NCBI GenBank assembly: GCA_003452695.1 | Contig: DMNP01000310.1 | Location: 882-20,185 of the forward strand | Origin: Eggerthellaceae bacterium | Lineage (GTDB): Bacteria; Actinomycetota; Coriobacteriia; Coriobacteriales; Eggerthellaceae | Reading direction: 5' to 3' | Length of the DNA: 19,304 nt | Shown: positions 14,049 through 19,304 of the stretch, piece by piece | How positions within the stretch are numbered: position 1 is the stretch's first letter | Layout: every line of letters starts with the position of its first letter | Made by a program: the position numbers and the translations under genes | Notes under the pieces: generated by a model | Seen by the model: only the letters and a program-made list of their open reading frames with translations | Databases searched by the model: none | Told to the model about the DNA's origin: nothing

Positions 14049-15173
14049 ATGAAACGAATGCTTACGGGGCTTATCGCATTATGCTGCTGCATGACAATGT
14101 TGGCGGCGTGCGCCGCGCCGGCGAGCAGCCAATCTGCATCGACGAGCGAAGCGGCGGCGCAAGCTTCGGCATCCGGCGATTCGGCGGCAGCGCAAACGGC
14201 CATCGATTACTGGGAACCCGATTCTGCGGCGATGCATTCCATCGTCGACTTCGTTTCCGCATCGGTGGATTCAAGCTCGAGCGGATTCATCCCCGAAGAA
14301 GACAGGATTGCCGTGTTCGACATGGACGGCACGCTCTACGGCGAGCGTTTCCCCACGTACTTTAACGATTGGCTGTTCATCCAGCGCGCGCTGCACGACG
14401 ACAGCTATCAAGCACCGGACGACCTGAAAGCATTTGCCCAAGCCTGGGAAGACAAGGTGCTTAAAGGAGTGCCCATCGACGACTTCGATGCAAAAGAGCG
14501 CGAAATGGGACCGCGGCTTTACGAGGGCCTGACGCCCGACACCTATGCCGATGCGGTGCGGAAGTTCAAGGAGATGCCGGTATGGGGGTTCGAGGGCATG
14601 ACCTATGGACAAGCCTATTTCCAGCCCATGGTGGCGTTGGTGAAATACCTCTGCGACAACGACTACAAAGTGTTCATCGTCAGCGCCACCTATCGCGATG
14701 CTGTGCGCGTGATGACCGAAGGCGTGCTGGATGAATACGTGCCCTACGACCGCGTCATCGGAACGGACCTGCTCTACGTGGCGTCTGGCGACGAGAACGA
14801 GGACAGCATGTTCTACGAGCTGGAACCCGAAGACGACCTTGTCATCGAAGGTCGCCTGTTCATCAAGAACCAGAAGACGAACAAGGCCACGGTCATCCAG
14901 CAGGAAATCGGCAAGCTGCCCGTCCTGGCCTTTGGCAACTCCACGGGCGATTTTTCCATGGCAACCTATACCTGCCAAAACGACAAGTACGGCGGGCGCG
15001 CCTACATGTTGCTTTGCGACGACACCCAGCGCGACTACGGCGACCCCGAGAAAGCCGCCTCGTTCAAGAAGGAATGCGAGGAAAACGGCTTCTACACCAT
15101 TTCGGAAAAGGACGAGTTCGCCATGCTCTATCCCGAGGGAGTTGTCCTGAAAGCCGAACCGCAATCGGAATAA
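14049..15173 (+). CDS. HAD-superfamily phosphatase lipoprotein
   Basis: A 374-residue protein starting at ATG 14049 behind AAAGGGGAA. Residues 1-21 are a lipoprotein signal (MKRMLTG, hydrophobic core, LAAC with lipid-modified Cys21). A Ser/Ala-rich linker follows to about residue 60. The HAD motifs are complete: I, Asp91-x-Asp93 in FDMDGT; II, Ser212 in FIVSAT; III, Lys279; IV, Asp301 in GNSTGDFSM. The helical cap lies between motifs I and II (about 105-190), as in subfamily IB phosphatases of the SerB/acid-phosphatase type. This predicts a surface-tethered phosphomonoesterase facing outward, which could release phosphate or dephosphorylate host or dietary compounds. The Nudix gene starts 28 bases downstream on the same strand, suggesting an operon. 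The HAD fold and lipoprotein nature are secure; the substrate is not. Confidence 0.9.
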   Translation: MKRMLTGLIALCCCMTMLAACAAPASSQSASTSEAAAQASASGDSAAAQTAIDYWEPDSAAMHSIVDFVSASVDSSSSGFIPEEDRIAVFDMDGTLYGERFPTYFNDWLFIQRALHDDSYQAPDDLKAFAQAWEDKVLKGVPIDDFDAKEREMGPRLYEGLTPDTYADAVRKFKEMPVWGFEGMTYGQAYFQPMVALVKYLCDNDYKVFIVSATYRDAVRVMTEGVLDEYVPYDRVIGTDLLYVASGDENEDSMFYELEPEDDLVIEGRLFIKNQKTNKATVIQQEIGKLPVLAFGNSTGDFSMATYTCQNDKYGGRAYMLLCDDTQRDYGDPEKAASFKKECEENGFYTISEKDEFAMLYPEGVVLKAEPQSE

Positions 15174-15200
15174 CCCCCGGCAGGAACGCGAGGCCAGCAG

Positions 15201-15803
15201 ATGAATTCAACGGCTGAACTGCAGGGGTGGATTGCCGCATACGAGCCGTTCAACGAACAGGAAGCTGCCGACAAGGAAGTTATCCTGCACGCACTCGCCA
15301 CCGACCCAAACTGCTTCGAGCGCAGTGCGCAAGCGCATATGGCCTGCTCCATATGGGTGGTCGACCCGAGTTGCGCGCAAACGCTGCTCGTCTACCATAA
15401 CATCTATAACTCGTGGAGCTGGATTGGCGGGCATGCCGATGGCGAGCGCGACCTGCAGGGGGTGGCGTTGCGAGAGCTTCGGGAGGAGACGGGCATTGCG
15501 AATGCGCGCATCGTCGAGCAGGGGCCGGGAAACATCTATTCGCTGGAGGTGCTTACCGTGGACGGCCACGAGAAACGCGGCGTCTACGTAAGCTCGCACC
15601 TGCATCTTAACATTACCTACTTGGCCATAGCCGATCCCTCCGAGCCCATCCGCATCAAACCCGACGAGAACAGCGGAGTGCGTTGGGTGCCGGTGGAAGA
15701 CGCCATCCGCCTGTCCACCGAGCCCTGGATCCGCACGCGCATCTACCGCAAGCTCATCGACAAGCTTCCACGCTGCTCGGGCCGCATCTCTCCAGAAGCA
15801 TGA
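15201..15803 (+). CDS. Nudix hydrolase
   Basis: A 200-residue cytoplasmic protein starting at ATG 15201 with GAGG upstream. The Nudix box lies at residues 76-99: GGHADGERDLQGVALRELRE followed by ETGI. The core REL-EET-G is intact (Arg91-Glu92, Glu95-Glu96, Gly98), while the first box Glu is shifted by one position (GGHADGE form), a common variant clade. Nudix enzymes hydrolyse nucleoside-diphosphate-linked compounds, and related sequences are often annotated only as NUDIX hydrolase. It is 28 bases after the HAD lipoprotein gene and probably co-transcribed. After it lie two hairpins and the convergent lipoprotein gene. The C-terminal half (RGVYVSSHLHLNITYLA, then GVRWVPVEDA) is typical of Nudix folds. 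The substrate is unknown. Confidence 0.9.
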   Translation: MNSTAELQGWIAAYEPFNEQEAADKEVILHALATDPNCFERSAQAHMACSIWVVDPSCAQTLLVYHNIYNSWSWIGGHADGERDLQGVALRELREETGIANARIVEQGPGNIYSLEVLTVDGHEKRGVYVSSHLHLNITYLAIADPSEPIRIKPDENSGVRWVPVEDAIRLSTEPWIRTRIYRKLIDKLPRCSGRISPEA

Positions 15804-15897
15804 TGCAGCGCTGCGGCGCAGGGAATCTGCCCGCACGCAGGGGGCGACGAATTGGATATAGTCCGCCGATGCATGCTTCTCGGGTTCGTCGGGCTCG

Positions 15898-15950
15898 ATG
15901 GGCCCAACTGCGCGGCCCATGGCGAAGGCCGAGGGGAAGGCGTGGCCTTC
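15898..15950. repeat. Two neighbouring hairpins in the convergent gap 15804-16010
   Basis: ATGGGCC / GGCCCAT (15898-15904 and 15914-15920, 9-base loop) is followed by GAAGGCC / GGCCTTC (15924-15930 and 15944-15950). The second right arm can alternatively pair with GAAGGC at 15936-15941. They lie between the convergent Nudix and lipoprotein genes. Neither has a T-run, but they are placed where a bidirectional transcription barrier is expected. No gene is seen in the gap. Confidence 0.4.
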
Positions 15951-16010
15951 GGCGGCCGGAGCCTCGCCATCGTTTCGGAAAGAGGCTGCTGCGAGGGACC
16001 GGTATTCTGC

Positions 16011-16640
16011 CTACTTCATGGCTTCGACGAAGACCGCGATTCGCTCGGGGGTAAGTCCGAAGTCCACGTCTCCGCCAAGCCCTTCGGCGACGAGCGAGTG
16101 GTAGAGGCCGCCGGCGTTCCAGTAGGTTTTCGTCGATTCGCCTTCGCGGTTGCCCGCGCACGCTACGGTCACGCCGCCGATTTCCTCGGTCCATTCGTGC
16201 GCATAGGTGTTGTAGTCGCCCGAGATGTCCGCGCCTTCGACGCCTTCGGAAGAGCTGGTGCGTGCGGTGATGGCGGCGGCGGGGAACTCCAAGCGCGCCT
16301 GCGCCATGCCGTCCATGCAGCGGTAAGTGATTTCGAAGGGTTTGCCCATGTCGGCGATTTCGCCATTGGGCAGAGCGAAGGCATCCAGCCCAGCTCCTTT
16401 GGCGGCTTCGTCGGCGCTTGTCACATCGCTCCACGGGTTGGCGATAGCAGCGGCCTTGCCCGAGGAGGCTTCGCTCGCGGTGCCTGTTTGCGATGAGCTG
16501 GCAGTGCTGGCAGTGCTTCCACCGGCACTTGTGGAATTCGAGCTGGCGGGCTGCGACGAACATCCCATCAGCCCGACGATAGAGCAGGCGAGCAAGGCTG
16601 ATGCAGCGAATCCGATTAGCCTCTTCGACGTTGTCTTCAT
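16011..16640 (-). CDS. Lipoprotein of unknown function
   Basis: A 209-residue protein starting at ATG 16640 with GGAGG about 9 bases before it. The signal peptide has a Lys/Arg N-terminus, a hydrophobic core and lipobox LMGC, with Cys27 as the lipid anchor. Residues 28-70 are a Ser/Thr/Ala-rich linker, as in wall-spanning lipoproteins. The folded part (about 70-209) contains ANPWSDVTSADEAAKGAGLD, FALPNGEI, FEITYRCMDGMAQARLEF, WTEEIGGVTVACAGN and ends GLTPERIAVFVEAMK. The NPW-D-TSADEAA start is shared with putative lipoproteins widespread in Eggerthellaceae, as I remember them. I know no function and see no catalytic motif. It stands alone, convergent to the Nudix gene. Confidence 0.82.
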   Translation of the reverse strand: MKTTSKRLIGFAASALLACSIVGLMGCSSQPASSNSTSAGGSTASTASSSQTGTASEASSGKAAAIANPWSDVTSADEAAKGAGLDAFALPNGEIADMGKPFEITYRCMDGMAQARLEFPAAAITARTSSSEGVEGADISGDYNTYAHEWTEEIGGVTVACAGNREGESTKTYWNAGGLYHSLVAEGLGGDVDFGLTPERIAVFVEAMK

Positions 16641-16941
16641 GATGCGCGTCCTCCGTCCAATCCGTCTTTCGTGATGTTAGCAGTGTAAATCATGCGGGTA
16701 TGGCATGCGGTGTTTGAACGCGTTCAAGTCCCCAATCGTTTCGGAACCGTTCCCAGACGTCCGGGTCGTCGGCGTCCTGGCAAAGACTTAGACCGCGCTC
16801 TCCCCGGTGGAGGTTTCGTTGTTTTGACGCCGCCTGCGCCGTGTTGCTGATAGGTGCGGCCGTTTTCGAGAAGCAGATACGCTGCCGAGCAGGGTCGCTT
16901 TCCGTTTATCGATGACGGTCAGCCAGAAAACGTCGAAGACC
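16641..16941. other. Intergenic region without a recognisable gene
   Basis: This 301-base stretch separates the lipoprotein start from the HxlR stop. On the minus strand one frame is open for about 70 codons (ending QTPHAIPA before TGA near 16692), but it has no start codon with a ribosome binding site and no family I recognise. It may be a decayed gene remnant or GC-driven chance. The lipoprotein promoter should lie in its left part. Confidence 0.4.
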
Positions 16942-17298
16942 CTAATTCACCGCTTTGTACAAATCGGGTTCGTAAGCCACCGCCCAGTCGCGCAGCTGGC
17001 ACAGTATCGGCACAAGGTCGCGACCTGCTGCGGTCAGGCGATATTCTACCTTCACCGGCGTGGTGCCGTAGACGCGGCGTTCTATCAAGCCGCTTTCCTC
17101 GAGCTCGCGCAAAGAGCTTGCCAGCATCGTGGGACTCACCCCCGCAACGAGATGTTTTATCTCGCTGTAGCGCAAAACCTCCCCATAGTGGATCGAACAG
17201 AGAATGCGCAGCTTCCATTTACCGCCCACGTAACGGAACACGGCATCGCCCGGGCACGGGCTTGCACATGGGCAGGTATCGGCAATTGGCACGGACAA
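16942..17298 (-). CDS. HxlR-family winged-helix transcription regulator
   Basis: A 118-residue DNA-binding protein. The start is TTG 17298, favoured by GGAGGGGG about 7 bases before it; GTG two codons later is the alternative. The family signature is present: CPGDAVFRYVGGKWKLRIL, YSEIKHLVAGVSPTML, LRELEESGLIERRVY, VEYRLTAAG and LRDWA. HxlR proteins usually carry one Cys before the winged helix (here Cys15) that senses electrophiles or redox state. This one has additional Cys9 and Cys11 (CPCASPCP), which may increase redox sensitivity or bind metal. It lies 53 bases after the ferredoxin gene on the same strand, so it probably controls this redox-related group. The family is secure; the signal is unknown. 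Confidence 0.9.
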   Translation of the reverse strand: MSVPIADTCPCASPCPGDAVFRYVGGKWKLRILCSIHYGEVLRYSEIKHLVAGVSPTMLASSLRELEESGLIERRVYGTTPVKVEYRLTAAGRDLVPILCQLRDWAVAYEPDLYKAVN

Positions 17299-17351
17299 GA
17301 CAGAACCCCCTCCGATTGCAGCGACAACTCAAATACACCGCATCGGGCAAA

Positions 17352-17528
17352 TCAAACCTCGCGCATGACGCGCCCCTTGTCGGGACACACGCGCACGCAC
17401 TTCCCGCAGCCGGTACATTTCTCAACGACGACGCTCTTGGGGCTTACGGGTCCGGCTGCCCCCGTCGGACAAACCATCAGGCAACGGCAGCATCCCGAGC
17501 ATTCGCCCACGACTACCGGTATCTTCAT
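17352..17528 (-). CDS. 2[4Fe-4S] ferredoxin
   Basis: A 58-residue electron carrier starting at ATG 17528 (MKIPVVVGE) with GAGG about 10 bases upstream; an alternative TTG at 17552 adds eight residues. Two clusters can be read: Cys10-x2-Cys13-x2-Cys16-x3-Cys20-Pro (CSGCCRCLMVCP) and Cys38-x2-Cys41-x2-Cys44-x3-Cys48-Pro (CTGCGKCVRVCP). Both are complete, so two [4Fe-4S] clusters are expected in the cytoplasm. It lies between the flavin-protein and HxlR genes, with a terminator-like hairpin before it. It could pass electrons to a flavoprotein partner. Which partner is not evident. Confidence 0.93.
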   Translation of the reverse strand: MKIPVVVGECSGCCRCLMVCPTGAAGPVSPKSVVVEKCTGCGKCVRVCPDKGRVMREV

Positions 17529-17553
17529 ACGCAACTGACCTCTTTCAGGCAAA

Positions 17554-17574
17554 GGGCCGCCTTTCCGGCGGCCC
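17554..17574 (-). terminator. Terminator-like hairpin between PNPOx-like and ferredoxin genes
   Basis: GGGCCGCC TTTCC GGCGGCCC is a perfect 8-bp stem with a 5-base loop. On the minus strand it is followed by TTTGCC, and it lies 25 bases after the PNPOx-like stop. The short T-run suggests partial termination, so ferredoxin could still be read through or have its own promoter. Confidence 0.6.
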
Positions 17575-17598
17575 AGCGCAATTATTCTTTAGCGCTCG

Positions 17599-18009
17599 TT
17601 AGGCGAGCTGGGCACCAGCCGACGGGCCGGGGCTCGAGCTGTAGACGGCCTCGACGTCCACGTACACGCCGCCCTTGGCGGTAATGGGCATGCCCATCTG
17701 CTCGAATGCAGCATTTACCCACTTGGCCTGCTCGGTGAACTCGGGGCCCTCGTTCACGTAACGGGCAGTGCCGTACAGTTCGTAAGCGCCCTCGTCGCCC
17801 CACCAGATAACGGCGACCTTGGGGTTCTCCTGAATGTTTGCCAGCGTCTTCTTGAAGAACTGGTCGGATAGGTAAATCGTCTCGTCGTCGATGACCTTCT
17901 TCATCGCCACGATGCAGGTATTGGGCTGCGCATCGGTACGCGCCGTGGCGAACACGACAGCGTCCACCTTCGCAAACAACTCCTGCGCCTCCTGCGGAAT
18001 CTTAGCCAT
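17599..18009 (-). CDS. Pyridoxamine 5'-phosphate oxidase-like flavin-binding protein
   Basis: A 136-residue cytoplasmic protein. The start is ATG 18009 (MAKIPQEAQELF) behind AAGGAGG; the longer frame to 18075 lacks such a site. The split-barrel PNPOx pattern can be read: AVVFATARTDAQPNTCIVAM near residue 18, IYLSDQFFKKTLANIQENPK in the middle, VAVIWWGDEGAYELYGTARY and KGGVYVDVEAVYSSSPG at the end. Proteins of this family bind FMN, F420 or related cofactors and have varied, often unknown, reductase roles. It is much shorter than true PdxH (about 220 residues), so vitamin B6 synthesis is unlikely. Gene order with ferredoxin and HxlR suggests a small redox module. Confidence 0.88.
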   Translation of the reverse strand: MAKIPQEAQELFAKVDAVVFATARTDAQPNTCIVAMKKVIDDETIYLSDQFFKKTLANIQENPKVAVIWWGDEGAYELYGTARYVNEGPEFTEQAKWVNAAFEQMGMPITAKGGVYVDVEAVYSSSPGPSAGAQLA

Positions 18010-18113
18010 GGAATGCCTCCTTATCGATACGGTTTCCGTAGCAACAATGATATCCGAAGCGATTTGGCAGCTCAATAACGCAGTTAATCTTGACCAAGTA
18101 AGGAATACCGTAC

Positions 18114-18788
18114 CTATCGCAGAGACTGCGCCGAGGCTTGAGATTCCCGCTGGGTTTCGGGTTTTTGCTTAGGGCGCACAAGACCGAATGCGGTTTGCTC
18201 GGTCAGGGGGTATCCGGGTTTGTCGCCAAGCTTCCAATACAGCGGCGAGCGGAAGCAGAACACGAACACCGCCACGAACCAAACGACCGCCAGGACCCAA
18301 TCCCACCATGCGAGCACCGAAGCGTCGAACACGTTCAGGAAATAGTACAGGCCTATTGCGCCCATCAGTAGCACGCCCGTGACCATATCGGGATTGTAAA
18401 GGCTTCGCTGGCGCACGTTGAAGAGCACCAGATGCATGAGCACTTCCGCAAACAGGAACAGCATGGCCGACAGCGTCAGGAAACGAACGTTGGGCAGGAA
18501 AAGGGGCACGATGTAGAGCAACAACAATGCCATCCAGTTACCGAACATCGAGTTCAGGTTGTTGCAATGCCATTTCGTCGAATCGGGCTCGTCGCTTCCC
18601 AACAATACCCTCACGCCCATGAGCGGGAAACCGCCGGGAAAGCCGAATTCCTCGTAGAAGTGCAACAGCATCGCGCATATCGAGTTCATATTCTCGGGTC
18701 TCGTTTCGGTACTGGGAAGCCGCGAAGTCGAGCAATCACCGCTTGCCATGACCTCGCTTGCAAACAGCGCGATGGGCAAGGCGGCCAT
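18114..18788 (-). CDS. HXXEE-domain polytopic membrane protein
   Basis: A membrane protein of the HXXEE family. HFYEEFGFPGGF carries the His-x-x-Glu-Glu motif, followed by NNLNSMFGNWMALLLLYIVP, HLVLFNVRQRSLYNPDMVTG (typical NIxxRSxYNPG pattern) and three further hydrophobic segments. It ends in a Lys/Gln-rich tail. The function of the family is unknown. Its start is uncertain: ATG 18788 has GAGG 6 bases before it and gives 224 residues, while ATG 18689 (MNSICAMLL) lacks a clear site and gives 191. Relatives, as I remember them, have an extra hydrophobic N-terminal helix before the motif that is not obvious here, so the N-terminus may be shortened or altered. It is divergent from the CDF gene. 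Confidence 0.78.
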   Translation of the reverse strand: MAALPIALFASEVMASGDCSTSRLPSTETRPENMNSICAMLLHFYEEFGFPGGFPLMGVRVLLGSDEPDSTKWHCNNLNSMFGNWMALLLLYIVPLFLPNVRFLTLSAMLFLFAEVLMHLVLFNVRQRSLYNPDMVTGVLLMGAIGLYYFLNVFDASVLAWWDWVLAVVWFVAVFVFCFRSPLYWKLGDKPGYPLTEQTAFGLVRPKQKPETQRESQASAQSLR

Positions 18789-19019
18789 CGGCGTCCTCGA
18801 GGAGATTGCATCAGCCCAAGCAAAAGACGCCGAAGCATCAAGCCTGCTATTGCGATGACCCGCAACGATCGGATGCCTAGGTCCTGACATGGGGCCCCAT
18901 TCTGCCCTTCGCTGCATGCAATCATTTCTTCGCGTCTCACGCAGAGCGCCCCGTCGCCCATCGGCCATCCGTCCTGTATGATACGGGTAATCGTTACCAT
19001 GTTCCCAGGAGGACCAACC

Positions 19020-19304
19020 GTGGCCGACAGCAGCACAGCAACAATCGAAAAGGACAATACCGCACAGGCGGTTGCGCTGCCAGATGGGCAAGACGCGCGC
19101 GAGGCAAACGAGCAGCCCGAAGGTGAAAGCCCAAAAGCGGTCATCGCGGCAGTGCTCGCAAACATCGCCATTGGCATCGTGAAATTCATCGCGGCCGCCA
19201 TCTCCGGCTCGTCGGCCATGGTCTCGGAGGGAATCCATTCCATCGTCGACTCGGGCAACGGGCTTCTCATCCTGTTCGGCATAAAGCGGGCGCAACGCAA
19301 ACCC
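19020..19304 (+). CDS. Cation diffusion facilitator (CDF) transporter, partial (5' end)
   Basis: Open from GTG 19020 to the right edge (95 codons visible). AGGAGG lies 7 bases upstream and fixes this start. A TATGAT at 18977-18982 may be its -10 box. Residues 1-38 are a hydrophilic, acidic N-terminal tail. From about 39 the first transmembrane helix (AVIAAVLANIAIGIVKF) is followed by SGSSAMVSEGIHSIVDSGNG, where His73-x3-Asp77 is the metal-binding HxxxD of CDF helix 2. CDF proteins exchange Zn2+, Fe2+, Mn2+ or similar ions for protons across the membrane. The metal cannot be deduced because the rest is outside the window. Confidence 0.9.
   Translation, partial: MADSSTATIEKDNTAQAVALPDGQDAREANEQPEGESPKAVIAAVLANIAIGIVKFIAAAISGSSAMVSEGIHSIVDSGNGLLILFGIKRAQRKP

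Noticed and set aside
14271..15164. Minus-strand open frame opposite the HAD gene
   Set aside because: The HAD gene has complete catalytic motifs and a lipobox; the opposite frame has none and is a codon-bias shadow.
15754..16563. Minus-strand long frame overlapping the Nudix and lipoprotein genes
   Set aside because: Arg- and His-rich shadow of the lipoprotein gene in another frame; no ribosome binding site.

Overview
This window looks like a chromosomal segment of a high-GC anaerobic actinobacterium, most likely a member of the Coriobacteriia (Eggerthellales / Slackia-Adlercreutzia type). That placement is inferred from GC-rich coding, strong GGAGG-type ribosome binding sites, clostripain-like surface proteins with the bacterial-repeat and Lys-rich Fn3 C-terminal modules common in that class, and proteins with an ACT domain or an HXXEE motif. 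No rRNA, tRNA or CRISPR array was seen.

Left part (1-4138, minus strand): a partial HD-domain phosphohydrolase, a fused UPF0158-ACT protein, an ABC-type IV-like membrane protein, the C-terminal remnant of an ISLre2/UPF0236-type transposase, a rho-independent terminator, and a small four-helix membrane protein. Centre-left (4290-6195, plus strand): a two-component operon with its own recognisable promoter. Its response regulator has an XRE helix-turn-helix at the N-terminus and a LytT/AlgR-like receiver at the C-terminus, and its partner is a LytS-type multi-pass histidine kinase whose start overlaps the regulator's stop.

Centre (6340-12373, minus strand): two tandem paralogous clostripain (peptidase C11) surface proteins. 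The upstream copy (9251-12373) is intact and ends in repeat and Fn3-like modules. The downstream copy (6340-9133) ends in a sortase-type signal (VSNTG, membrane helix, basic tail) but is broken by two frameshifts, each of which would be repaired by one extra A in an A-tract. It also carries a 36-bp in-frame tandem duplication, and its start region lies beside a perfect 14-bp hairpin and a 10-bp direct repeat. Three tandem 9-bp repeats lie just upstream of a plausible -10 box for the intact gene.

Right part (12909-19304): a plus-strand series of lipase, HAD-phosphatase lipoprotein and Nudix hydrolase; a minus-strand lipoprotein of unknown function; a minus-strand redox-flavoured group (PNPOx-like flavin protein, 2[4Fe-4S] ferredoxin, HxlR regulator); an HXXEE membrane protein; and the start of a cation diffusion facilitator running off the right edge.

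The most distinctive parts are the XRE-receiver / LytS pair and its neighbouring clostripain paralogs. A regulatory link between them is only a hypothesis. Starts were chosen from Shine-Dalgarno sequences and family lengths.
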